Shown in pieces: positions 23,022 to 34,813 of a stretch of 64,000 nt of DNA. The translations under genes were made by a program, and so were the position numbers. This DNA comes from Helicostylum pulchrum (lineage: Eukaryota; Mucoromycota; Mucoromycetes; Mucorales; Mucoraceae): NCBI GenBank assembly GCA_025677825.1, contig JAIXMO010000057.1, forward strand, positions 62,001 to 126,000, written 5' to 3'. How positions within the stretch are numbered: position 1 is the first letter of the stretch; each line of letters begins with the position of its first letter. The notes under the pieces are model-generated. The model was given only the letters and a program-made list of their open reading frames with translations, did no database searches and had not been told where the DNA came from.

Positions 23022-24652
23022 ATGGGTAATCAAGCGTCGCGATTAGATCGAAGTAGTTCATCTGCGACGATTAATGATGATCCCTGTCTTGACAATATGC
23101 GGCAATGGCACAGTAATAAAAAAGACGAGCCTTACAAGCGTCAATACCCCTTACCTATTATAGCGAACGATCATAATCGTATCAAACCAAGAAAACAGTC
23201 TTCACCTGCAGCAGTTACTTCTTTTCATAACAATAACAATCGAAAAACGTTTACACGATTTTTCAATAGACAGAATAAAACGAATTTACCTAGGAATAAT
23301 AGTTGTATTGATACAACCCTATTAACTCAACATAATACCCTTAATACAATTACTACCACTACCACTACTACCACTACAACAAATAATAATAATAACAGCA
23401 ATAATACCACTAATAATATCAGTTCCTCTTCCTCGTCATTCATCGGTCAACCACCACCACCACCACCACAATATATTCATCCTTTAGCACTACCTTCTCT
23501 TGATATGGAATCTATATCTAGACCCAGTTTAGAATCTCGAGGCGTTATTCATAGTAATAGAAATAGTTTAAATCACTCATATTTAAAACTGTTATCTGAA
23601 CAACAAGAACAAGCTTATCGATTAACTGGTAAAAGAAAGTATAATCATGTTACTGGTTCAAATTATCTTTTACCATGTGACGATGAAGAAATCGATAGAT
23701 TACATTTACAACATTTTATGATTCGATTTGCTATTCAAGGGTAAATTAGACATGTTTTAACCCTTTTTTTTTTTGCCACTTAAAATTTTAATTGTAGAAA
23801 TTATTTGGCACCTGTCAGTGATATATTAAGAAAAGGAGGTCGTGTGCTTGATATTGGTTGCGGACCCGGTTCTTGGTCCATGGAAATTGCTGGCGAATAC
23901 CCAAAATCAACTGTTATCGGTATTGATATTACACCTATTTATCCAAAGGAAATTAAACCTACCAATTGCGCGTTTTATCAATGTAATGTTTTAAATACAT
24001 TACCATTTGAAGATAATACATTTGATTATATTTTTATGCGGTACGTTACCTACATTCATACATACGTATATACATATATATTTACATATTAAACACGTAT
24101 ACATGCATATAGCTTTATGAGTCAAGGTGTTGAATCTGAAAAGTGGCCATTTATATTATCAGAATTAGTTCGTGTATTAAAGCCAAACGGATGGATTGAA
24201 TGGGTTGAAGGAGAAATTGAAATTCATCGACCTGGACCAGTAACACTAGAATTTAATACAAAGTTATTGGATTTAATGAGGGCGAATAATCAGGATCCGC
24301 ATATTAGTAGAAAATTAAAAGAAAACTTGACAGCGACAGGTGAATTAATGAATATTTCGTCTGTGTTTGTATCTTGTCCTGGCGGGCAATGGGCGGGAAA
24401 AGTAAGTTTTTTTATTATCTATTTTTAATACATTTTTTTATTAACTACCAAGTACTTGCTTAGATTGGGCAGTTAACAATGCAGTCTTGGAAAGCTTATT
24501 ATCAGGCACTTTGTCCGTTATTATGTCAGTCATGGGGAATTTCACCTGCTGAATATAACGAAAAGTTAAAAACTTGTTGGAGAGAAGCAGATGAATACAA
24601 GACATTTGAAAATGTTCATTTTTCATACGCTCAGAAAAAGACCGCATATTAA
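23022..24652 (+). CDS. Class I SAM-dependent methyltransferase, potentially N-myristoylated
   Basis: 479 residues from four exons (23022-23740, 23798-24040, 24113-24401, 24464-24652). The N-terminus MGNQASR fits the N-myristoylation signal MGxxxS/T, so the start was placed at 23022 and not at an upstream Met within a T-rich leader. A disordered Asn/Thr/Pro-rich region follows (residues about 60-160, including a polyproline run). The methyltransferase fold begins near residue 240. Motif I is GRVLDIGCGPGSWSMEIAGE. Next come the acidic loop GIDITPIYP, the post-motif NTLPFEDNTFDYIF and motif III ELVRVLKPNGWIEWVE. The substrate is unknown. Such proteins are abundant in Mucoromycota. The methylated target and the membrane location are inference. 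Confidence 0.88.
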
Positions 24653-24732
24653 ATAAAAAAAAAACATTTTTAATTGACTTTTAAGGAATGATTTATTGAT
24701 GTGGTTTATTATAGTGAAATAAAATGGTATTT

Positions 24733-25638
24733 TTAGGCAGCAATAACAACAGCAGGGGTTGCCTTCTCTGTTTGAATTTGCTTTGCTTCAAAGTGAACTG
24801 CTGCAATTTGTGCAAAAGTTTGACTGGCCATACGTTCGACTTTTTGACCAGTAGATGATTGAAGAGCTGCAGTAGCAGTAGATTGTGCAGTAACTGCTGC
24901 ATTTTGAACTTTTTCTTGAATCTTGAACTTGTTATCAATCTCAACAGCCTTATCCCAAATACGATACTTTTCATCAATTGACTTGACGTTGGAGGTAAGT
25001 GTAGTAAAATAACCAGTTAAACGAGAACTGAAGCTATACTTGGCATCATATTCAAGACCCTTGGCAACAACTTGATCTTGGAGAATATAACCATTAGCCA
25101 ATATTTCAGCAGCAATTCTAGACTTGGGCTTAGATTCTTGAGAGGTAGTACTGTTGTCTTCAACAATTTCCTTGTCTTCGCTACTAGATTCAAAGTAAGG
25201 TGTGGCAACAATATGACAGTCGTCAATTAAAGCATTACTAAGAAGAGTAGCTGTCTTGGCTGCAGAGTCGCGTTCAAAATGAATCAAAGCAACTTGATGC
25301 TCTTTATCATCATCACTATACTTTGTGAAATCAGTACCTCTACCCACTCTTTTTTTTTTCCTTTAAAAAAAACTTACGTGATTAATTCGAATTCAGTAAT
25401 CTTACCACAGAATAAAAAGAATTCTCTAACTGTTTATATAAACGATTTAATATTCATCCCATACCACTTTTAATCAAGTACTTACCAGTCTTTTCAGAGG
25501 ATTGAGCGGAAATGTTCTTTACAATGACGTAAGTAGCAGAAGGTGTTTCAGGAATCTAAAGGTGTAACAAGTGTCAGTACAAAAAAATAAAATATATATA
25601 TACATGTAACACTTTACGGAAATAGTCCAGGCAGGCAT
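24733..25638 (-). CDS. Vip1-like RRM RNA-binding protein
   Basis: Homologue of the fungal Vip1/actin-cortical-patch RRM family. Exon 1 is 25618-25638 (MPAWTIS) and exon 2 is 25486-25555 (IPETPSATYVIVKNISAQSS). A third short exon near 25381-25433 reads LREFFLFCGKITEFELIT (RNP region), and the last exon is about 24733-25348 (VALIHFERDSAAKTATLLSN). The RRM is therefore spread over four exons at residues 1-90. The C-terminal half is helical and Ala/Gln-rich (TAQSTATAALQSSTGQKVER), as in the family. It ends VVIAA. It is divergent from the unknown gene at 26018, sharing a promoter of about 380 bp. The internal Met at 25347 is not the true start. Confidence 0.85.
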
Positions 25639-25748
25639 TTTTTAATTTATAATTGCTATTAATGTTTAAATAATGAAAAGAAGAAGAAAAAAAGACAAGC
25701 GAAAAGAAAAGCTTGTTTAAATAGTCAATTTTTTAATTTTTTAATAAA

Positions 25749-25850
25749 TTTCATGTGATAGAAGCTAAAAAGTTAAAAAGCTAAGTCTGTGCAGGGATTT
25801 TTTTTTACATTTCATGTGATATCCTTGATTGAAAATAGACATGTGAAATA
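25749..25850. promoter_or_regulatory. Repeated TTTCATGTGATA elements in a shared divergent promoter
   Basis: TTTCATGTGATA occurs at 25749-25760 and 25810-25821, and a related ACATGTGAAATA at 25839-25850. All lie in the gap (25639-26017) between the Vip1-like gene and the unknown plus-strand gene. The core CATGTG is E-box-like. A regulatory role is inferred only from repetition and position. Confidence 0.4.
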
Positions 25851-26017
25851 ACAAACTGTTCTTTTCCTCGTGTTTTTACCTTTTGTTGATAGCTGATAAA
25901 GTTGGTACCAAACTAACCTCAAGTAAAAAAATAAATAAATCAAATTTTAACCATATCACTTGGCCTGTGAAAAATTCTTTTTTTTTTATCCCTTAATTTT
26001 ACCAAAAAAATCTTGAC

Positions 26018-27276
26018 ATGGACGAAAAAGAATTACGTAAATTCAACTATGAATTTATAAAGGAAAACAATCCTGACTTAAACTTTGTTCAATGTACTGA
26101 CGCCTTAATAAATTGGGTATCCAATATACCTAACAAGAGTAATTACTACTTTTTTTTTTTTTAAAAAAAAAGCACACAACCCCCCCCCCCTAACTGATTT
26201 ATATTATATTAGATAAAGACATGGCTAGATTATACTTGACAAAGTTAACTGACAGACTAGAAGCAAATTACTTGAACAGTACATTGGAAACCACATATTC
26301 GACTCTAAATCCAAATAAAAGAAGTTTACTTGAGTTTCTTGAAATAGATCATGTAGAACAGGAACGTTATTTTGCAAAGTCCACTCAGTTCAAAGGTCGA
26401 CATCCAATTGAGCCCGTATCTAGGTCTACAAGTAAATCTATCGCCAGTTCTTCTACTATGGATACATCTTCAAGTAGAGAGCCTATGCGTGTAGAAGGAG
26501 GAAAGTATCGAAAACAGCAATCAACAACGATACAGAAACCAACAACTGTAAATTATTTCTGTGATAGTTACTCAGAAAAAGCGAAGAGTAAAAATAGTAA
26601 GTTTAATTTCACTTGCACGCGTACTTTTTTTTTAACAGTGCGTGTTTTTTTTATATTTGTAGTCAATACAATGTTTCAAAGTATAGCAAGTGATCCAGCT
26701 GGATGGGAAAAGAAATTCAACGATAAGTACGAGTTAGTGTTTCATGGAGAAGGCATAATTGAAGAATATTTAAGCAAAAACATCACACTGGAAAAACTAT
26801 ACACTATTTATAAGAAATTGGAGCCTTCCAAGTTCTTATCTGAAAAGGATGAAAAATTTAAATTAGCAGCAAAAATGAAACAATCTTTAGTTGCGCTGGT
26901 TTTATACTTGAGATTGAAAGGAGATTCGAAAGATGATAAAAAAGATCTTGTATTTGGTCATCTTCGTCGTTTAGTATCACACCCGACTTCATCTAATCCA
27001 CTTTGGAGACATTGTAGGCACGTCTACATATTTTATGAGCAGTTGGGAGATACGGTTATTTTAATGCCTGAGATTTTTGATAAAATATTCTTTTTACAAG
27101 TAAAGTGTTACAATTATGACTATAACTATTTATATGTATTAACCCCCCCCCCTTTTTTTTAGTATCCTCCTTCGTCCATGCAAACGTTAATCGATTTACT
27201 GAAACGTGATATTCATCCATACTTCACAACTACAAAACGATTTTCAACAATTTTAAATGAAAACTTGGAAAAATAA
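26018..27276 (+). CDS. Unrecognised fungal protein
   Basis: Four exons: 26018-26141, about 26215-26597, about 26663-27100 and about 27164-27276. The protein starts MDEKELRKFNYEFIKENNPD and ends STILNENLEK, about 350 residues. It is mostly alpha-helical, with a Ser/Thr-rich linker in the middle (SKSIASSSTMDTSSSREPMR) and a helical C-terminal domain (KLAAKMKQSLVALVLYLRLK). No catalytic or metal-binding motif and no membrane segment was found, and I do not recognise the family. Introns 1 and 3 each contain a run of nine or ten C just before the acceptor, which is odd in this AT-rich sequence. Coding status is supported by clean frame joining across three introns. Confidence 0.75.
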
Positions 27277-27345
27277 AAAGTAGTAAATGCTCCTGTGATT
27301 TTTTTTTTATTATTATGATTATTATTTAAAAATGAAACTTTTTTT

Positions 27346-29480
27346 TTATGCAAACTTGCGCTTCTTTTCTAAAGGTGACTCGTCAAGAATCTCTCTAAAC
27401 ATTTCGCGCTTACGTTCAGCGCCCTTCTCTCTTTCAATCCATTCATCATGTCTTCTCTTGTATTGATCAATCTTACAAGTCCAAAGAATACTTTTACCAA
27501 TATAATGACTAGCTAATTCATGTTCATGCTTAACTAATTCGGCGGCAATCTTTTCCTTGGTATCGATATCTGCTGCCACCCAACATTTATCGAGAATATG
27601 ACTACCGAATTTATCTTTAGCGAGTGCAGTGTATTTACCGGACAAATCACGCATAATCTTCTTCTTCATCTTTGCATTGACATTAGGTGAAGCAACAATA
27701 GATTCAAAGGCTCTGGATCCAGCAGGTGAGAAACACCAACGCTGAACTGTCTCAGGTTTTTGTGACAAGAAACTGTTTACAACAGCTGCATTGACATCAG
27801 GTTCCATCTTCATAATGCCTTGAACAATTAAAGAACCTTGTAAATGGAACTTGTAAAGATCTAATTTTTCATCTTGAGAGGCTTCATTCCATTGTTCAAT
27901 TGTCCACATACGCATACAACAATTAATAAATTCTTTACGATCAGAACCCTCGGGCATATGTAAAGCACTAGCAATAGCATCAACAACTTGCTTTTGCGCA
28001 GTTTCCATTTTAATAGAGGCATCTACCAAACTACGAATAACACCGTACTTTCCAAACTTGAGTAACTTTTCAAACGATCCACCAAGTTCGCTCATTACTT
28101 GATCTAATTGCTTGGTCTTTCTAACGTTGGTAATCAAGTGTTGAATAACGAAATTGGAAATAGGATGCATACTGAACTTTTCGAGCTTACCCTTTAAGTA
28201 AGCCTTGAAGATCTTTCTAAAGATAGCATCAGGTGCACACTTCACAATGACTTCTAAAAGATGAGATCCAACTGGGTCACGAATCAATGTTTCAAACCAT
28301 GCATCTCTATCCTTGTTCTCTTCCTTGGAATCAATGTCTGTAACAATACCCCATAAAATACGATCAATAAGAATATTTTTGGCCTTTTGTCCTTCCTTAT
28401 CATTCTCTTGCATTTCCAATAAAAGCTACAGTATTAAATTAGTACTAATAATATTTGCATTTATATATCTATATCAATTACGTACCTGGAGAACAGGGTT
28501 AGCAACCTTGTGAACAGATAAGGTACGAACTTCAGTCTCGGACATATTAATAGCTAATTCAGTAGTAAGGGTTCTGAACATAGCCTTGAAAGAATCAGGC
28601 ACCTTTCTAGTAGAGGTCAAGCGAAGGTTTGACTTGGTAAAGGTATCATTGTTTTCCTTTTTATATTGAGTTGATTTCTTACTTCTTAGAGTACCCTTAA
28701 TATCACCAGATTCATCAATACGTCTACCAGCTAAAACATAGAGTAAAATACGAATATCATGAGAAGCAAATTGTTGGGAGATAAGACCACCAACATGAGG
28801 CTTAATATCTTCACAGACACCAAGAATAAGTTGCTCCATTGATAAAAGTTCTCCTTCGCCATCCTTGCCAGGAGAAGTGGAAGCAATACCTTCCAATTGC
28901 TCGCGCTCAACTACATCAGCTGCTAAGGTCAAGAGTGTTTGACATACATGAGAAGCAAAACGATGAGCAAATAACTCAACGGATTTTCCACTCAACTTAT
29001 CCATAAATACACGAAGTTGGAAACTATCGGAAATCTTTAACAATTTCTCGAGAATTAAAGAACAGGAGTAATTCGTTGAAAGACGAAATTCGTTTCCGTC
29101 AACTTCAGTGTACACATTCTCAACAAAGAGTCTTTGATCTAAAGGAAAAAAAAAAAAGTTAATATGTTTGCTACTTGTAAAAAGTATACAAATATTTTAC
29201 CTTCCCCAGATTCAAAGTGAGGATCGTCTAAAGTTTGTTCTACATTTTTGAAATAACCGAGTAATTCTTCGTCAACTTCACCAAAATGAGCAGCTTGAAA
29301 ATGTTGATCGTTGAACACGATTCCTGCTGGTCCTTCATGAGTGACAGGTGTCTTTTGTGGTGCAGATTCTTCTCCAGGTGTAATGGAAATAGCTGCTGGG
29401 GTATCTTCTCCTTCTTCCTTCTTTCCTCCCTTCTTTCCTCTCTTCTTATTAGCACGTCCTTTTCTTTCAACACGAGGCAT
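27346..29480 (-). CDS. NOP9: Nucleolar Pumilio-repeat protein Nop9 (pre-18S rRNA processing)
   Basis: Nop9 binds pre-rRNA in the nucleolus and is required for 40S maturation. Three exons (29201-29480, 28486-29138, 27346-28425) give 2013 nt, 670 residues, the typical size. The N-terminus is Lys/Arg-rich (KGRANKKRGKKGGKKEEG), a nucleolar-type signal. Next comes the Nop9 lead-in LGYFKNVEQTLDDPHFESGE. Pumilio-type helical repeats run through the rest (LSTNYSCSLILEKLLKI, FAHRFASHVCQTLLTLAADV, FGSHILDKCWVAADIDTKEK). It ends in the basic tail ESPLEKKRKFA. It is intact. It is convergent with the gene at 26018-27276, with only 69 bp between them. Confidence 0.93.
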
Positions 29481-29605
29481 ATTTTATAATTAACAAAAAA
29501 AAAAGAATTTTTTACAACCGAGAAAAAGAGAGGGTTCTTTTTTTTGGACTGCCAAAATACAAATAGTCACATTTCAATATTTTTATTTTTTGCTTGTGAA
29601 TGGCC

Positions 29606-30665
29606 TTAAACAAGTTTACCTAAATTATCCTTTTGAGTTTCCATCACGCCTTTAGATCCACTTAGGTATCGAATACCTGACATAATACATTGGTTCATGT
29701 ATCGAATCACAATAAATACATCGAGTTTAAAATATGTATTACCAACTGGCGTAGCTGCAGAAGCCATCATAATATACTAGTAGAGTGGGTAAGTCTTTTT
29801 ATATTGTACTGCAGAACTTTTTTTTTTATGTACTTACACTAGGATATACAAGTGCAAATACACCGCCAGCCCTCAAAGTAGATAAGAAGAAGGTAATTAT
29901 AGCAGCAGGTAATCCAAATCCCAAGTAATAAGCCCAATGTTGTTCTGCATAAACCATTCTTTGTTCAATAGTCCAATCCAGATTTATCCACTTGTACCTA
30001 AAAAAAATATAGAATACAACTACCCTTTTAGGATACCTGTTTTCCTGCCTTCTTCACATAATATTTTTTTACATACACTTACTCAAAGCAATAATAGGAC
30101 ATGATAATACTATAAACGAGAAACGAAATAGCGGAACCGATATAAGGTATAAATCTTAATGCTGCAATAAATAATGCAAAATTGCCGTACAAAATAATTG
30201 TACTGATAGACGACATGATGTCTAGCGTTTCATCTGTCGTCTTTTGCCCCTGAGAGATTTGTGTATAGAATTTCGAATTAAATATAAGACATATTAAATA
30301 CAATGGATATCCAGTTAAATCCTATATACATGTATGTTAGTTAACGCGTCGAATACCCTCTTTTTTATTTTTTTTATTTCGCAGTACTTTACTGTGTAAG
30401 AGTAACCAAATAAATGATGGTCCGGTGTATTATAAAACGTTTCTAGAATAACAAGGATCCCCAAGTAAGCTACGCCATTTAAAGCCAAACTTTTTAGCAA
30501 CGTGTGTTGAACTGATTTTGATCTATTTGTTATTATTAGTTTGTCCACACAGAAAATAAAATAAAATAAAATATATGTTTACGTTGTTACAAGGTGAACA
30601 ACTCGAGACCAATTGAAAGCGTCTCCAACACCTTTTAAAAAATAAGTTGCATACTCAGATGGCAT
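29606..30665 (-). CDS. EI24: EI24/CysZ-family multipass membrane protein (autophagy-related EI24 homologue)
   Basis: ER membrane protein of the EI24 family. Exons were found by frame. The first (about 30582-30665) encodes MPSEYATYFLKGVGDAFNWS. The second covers RSKSVQHTLLKSLALNGVAY and the family motif DHHLFGYSYT. The third spans DLTGYPLYLICLIFNSKFYT and STIILYGNFALFIAALRFIP. The fourth has YKWINLDWTIEQRMVYAEQH and YYLGFGLPAAIITFF, the most diagnostic EI24 stretch. The last ends SGSKGVMETQKDNLGKLV. Several hydrophobic segments are visible. The gene is divergent from the synaptojanin gene, with 139 bp between the start codons. Confidence 0.82.
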
Positions 30666-30804
30666 TACGAGTATAAAAAAAGAAAGGAAGTCTTATTTTT
30701 GTTACTGGATATAAAATTATCCCAGAAAACCAAGGGGACTTTTAAAAAGAAAAAATCAGCTTCAACTTGGCATTTTTTTCTTTTCTTTTTTTGTTGTTTA
30801 CTCA

Positions 30805-33800
30805 ATGCAAACTCACTTATTATTAAGAGAGTCTCCAAGAGCTCTAGCTTTACGACCGACGGTACTAGAGGAAGCACCTTCAGGTGTACTTGTATTTGAA
30901 GAGTATGCTGGTTCAATAGAGAGAGCTGTAGCCAAACTATTAGTACCTTCAGAATTTGAAGATTCCAAATGGCGTATATTGAACTCGCGTCCAGTGTTTG
31001 GTTGTTTAGGTTTAATTAATGTTCAATCTGGTAAAAATAAAATAAAAATGAAATAATATTTCTTTTGCAAGTATAAATTATTTACGTTATAGTGTGTGTT
31101 ATTAGAGTGCTTTATTGCGATTGTTACAGATTGTGTTTCTGTCGGAAGAATAAGAGCTGGAGAAGAAGTGTATAGAATTCAGTCGGTATCGTTTTATTCA
31201 CTGTCTTCTTCAAAGTATGACGATTTGGTTGATATTCCGGATATGGACGATAATTTAAGTGAAACCGCAATACAACATCCGTGCTCACAATTACAGAAAT
31301 TATTCTCAATTGGTAATTTCTATTTTACGCCTGATTTTGACCTGACGAAAACAGTACAAGCACGGTAAATACTTCTTTATAGAAGCAAAAGCAAAAATTG
31401 ACGTCATTTTTTCTAGTACTTCTGTAGCTTCTTTAGGTGTTTACGCTTTTGATCAACACTTTTTATGGAATCAATTCTTAATTTCTGGCTTATTAGATTT
31501 TAGGTCTAAACTAGACAGAAAGAAGCAAATGGACCTTGACCGTGGAGGATTCCTTGTATTTGCTGTACGTGGTTATGTTGGTGTAGAGACGGTTGATATA
31601 GACAATGAGAGATATGACTTATCTGTTATTTCAAAACTAAGTTGTCAACGTGCTGGTACTCGATTTAATACAAGAGGAATTGATGATAACGGACATGTGG
31701 CCAATTTTGTAGAAACTGAGACTGTGTTTTATTCTGATCGTATTTGTTATTCTTACACTCAAATTAGAGGAAGTGTACCAGGTAATGTAACTTTTCTTCT
31801 TCTTCTTCTTCTTTTATATATATATATTAAAAATAATAATACTAATGTACAGTGTGCTAGTATTTTGGGAACAGCAAGGGATGCAACTAGTTCAACACAA
31901 GATTCAAATATCTCGTGGACAAGCAGCGGCTCAACCAGCCGTAAAACGTCATTTTGATGAATTAGTCGATCGCTATCAAGCAGTCTGTAATATTAACTTA
32001 CTATCTCAAAAAGAAACCACAGCAGGAGAATCGTTACTTAGTAACGCATTTAATACAGCTGTGAATCAATTAAATGTCAGCAAAGAAACCGTATCAATGG
32101 TTAATTTTGATTTGCATGCCGAATGTAGAGGAGGAAATTACGACAATGTGGCAGTTTTGATGAAGAATATAAGAAGAATATTAGACAATTATAGTTTTTT
32201 TTTAATGGATAGTGAAGATAATCAAATTATATGTAAACAAAAGGGTGTATTCAGAACAAACTGTATGGATTGTTTAGATAGAACCAACCTCGTACAAAAC
32301 GAGATATCAAGAAGAGCCTTATTAGATTATTTATATGATAGGTTTAGAGAAAGTCGTGTCAATGTGAATATGGATCAATTGATAGCGCTTCATTCACATC
32401 TTTGGGCAGAGAACGGTGATGGTCTTTCGAAAATATATGCAGGTACAGGTGCATTAAAATCCGCTTTTACAAGAACCGGAAAAGTAACATTTATGAACGT
32501 GTTAAGTGATGCCACAAGGTCTGTCAATAGATTTTATATTAATAACTTTCAAGATAAAGCAAGACAAGAAGTGATCGATTTATTACTGGGTAAATTATCT
32601 CATCAAGCCGTTATTGCTATTCATGATCCTATTAGTGATAATGTCACCCGTCAATTATCAAAAAGATCAAAAGAGTATTCATCTCGGCATAAAATCACCA
32701 TATTTAGTGGATCTTATAATTTAAACGGAAAAGATTTTAAAGGTGAATTATTAGATCCTTGGTTACTTCAACACTTCGAATGTAAGAACATATAGACTAT
32801 TATTCCCCCTTTTTTTTTTAAAAAAAATAATACTCAATTATTTTTTAATGTGCGTAGGCGGTGGTGAGGAGCCGGATATTTATGTAGTAGGATTCCAAGA
32901 AATAGTTGAATTATCACCGCAGCAAGTTATGGCTACTGATGCAGATAAAAGAAAGATCTGGGAGCAACAAATTGAATCTACTTTAAATTCTAGACTTAAC
33001 GGAAAATCAAAATATACCTTACTAAGATCAAATCAATTAGTGGGTGCAGCACTTATTATATTTGCTAAATCAAGTATCGTCAACGAAATTAGAAATGTGG
33101 AAACTGCAATCAAAAAGACGGGTATTATGGGTATGGCTGGTAATAAAGGTGCTGTAGCTATTAGAATGGATTATGGTGATACAAGCTTCTGTTTTGTTGC
33201 AGCTCATCTTGCTTCAGGTAAAATTTAGTGTAAAATTCTAAGAATTCTTCTCTCATATCCATTATACATACATCATAGGTCATTCTAATGTGAATGACCG
33301 TAATGCAGACTATCATACTATTCGTAATGGTCTTCATTTCCTGCGTCGAAAAGAAATCAGTAGCCACGAGTAAGCAGTTTTTTTTTATTATTATTTATTT
33401 ATACAGTCTAATATTTATTTTTTGATAGTAATGTTATATGGGTCAGTGATTTGAATTATCGTGTTTCTTTACCCAATGAAGAGGTAATATTTATATACGA
33501 AAAAGAAAATATGTTCGAATTCTAATTCTATTATAGGCTCGACTATATACAGCGGAGGGAAATATTGAGGCATTATTAAAAAACGATCAGGTAAACAATT
33601 TTAATAATTCGTTCTATTATATACTAATTTTTTTTATATGTATGTAGCTTTTGAGAGAAATGAAAGAAGGCAGAGCGTTTGAAGATTATCAAGAAGGACC
33701 CATTACCTTCTTACCAACTTATAAATATGATAATGGATCTGATATATATGATACAAGGTAAGTTGTATATATTATACATTTTTTTTATTCCTAATTATCT

Positions 33801-34655
33801 TTATATTAGTGAAAAACAGAGAATTCCTGGTTGGACAGATCGTATCTTGTTTAAGGGCCCCAATCTAAGACAAACTCAGTACTCACGTGCAGAATTATAT
33901 ACGTCTGATCATCGACCTGTATTTGCACTATTTGAAGCTGATATCGTCACTTTAGACAACGAAGCAAAAGTCAAGTTACAGAAAGAATTATACCAGAGTC
34001 TAAGTTCTATAAAGTACATTGCATCTCCACCTCCTGACTTACCAAAGCGCAAAATGACTGCTCCTATTCCGACTGTTCCAAAAGTATCCAGTCATTCTTT
34101 AAAATTCTCTGATTCTTATGTTGATACACTCATCGATATATCCACAGATTCAAATGATTGTAAGTATACAAGTATAAAAAATATACATTTTTGTATTAAT
34201 ATATGTACGGTAGTTCCACCCCCTAGTACAGATTCAAATAAATGGTGGGAAGATGATACAGGTAGCAGGAAGAAAAAAAGAGAGTACGATTTCCATGTGT
34301 TAAAACTCTCCTTTATTAGAATTACCAAAAGCTGATAAAACCCGGGCAACTAGTTTGAATCCATTTACTGAAGAGGATGGGTTTATACGTATGTTTTTTT
34401 TTGCTTATCTATATTGTACCTGTTATAATAACCCTTTTTTTTTAAATACTAGTGGCAGAAAAGAGTAGTTTAAAATTTCCTAGTTCCCTTCAATCCGATA
34501 ATGGTTGGACACCACTAAGTCCTGCATCTTACCCAAGTCAATCCGTCATAGACGGTACATCTCAAGCGAAGAAAGCTTCTACAATCACTACTAGCAATAA
34601 CAACAACAACAGCAACGTATCAAGTGTTATTGGATTTTGGAATAATAAGCAATAA
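30805..34655 (+). CDS. Synaptojanin-type polyphosphoinositide phosphatase (Inp51/52/53-like; SAC1 + 5-phosphatase)
   Basis: Removes phosphates from phosphoinositides at endocytic sites. The N-terminal SAC domain carries the CX5R(T/S) active site FRTNCMDCLDRTN (about 32253-32287), preceded by VFGCLGLINVQS and CVSVGRIRAGEEVYRI. The 5-phosphatase domain begins FSGSYNLNGKDFKGELLDPW. It has PDIYVVGFQEIVELSP, the motif GNKGAVAIRMDYGDTSFCFV with AAHLASG, WVSDLNYRVSLPNEE, PGWTDRILFKGP and YTSDHRPVFALFE. The C-terminus is Pro/Ser-rich and contains an NPF motif (SLNPFTEEDGF, about 34354), a ligand for EH-domain endocytic proteins. About ten short introns are present. The sequence is intact by joining frames. 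It is most like yeast Inp52/53 in layout. Confidence 0.93.
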
Positions 34656-34813
34656 AAAAAAAACCAGTGTATTTTTACGATATCAACTAAAACATTTAGC
34701 ATATATTTTATACATTTTCCTTTAATTTACTATCCTTTTTTTAAAAAATAAAAATATCTCAGTCCATTATGGTAAAATATACAAATTATATTTATTTTAG
34801 AATTCAAGGGGAA

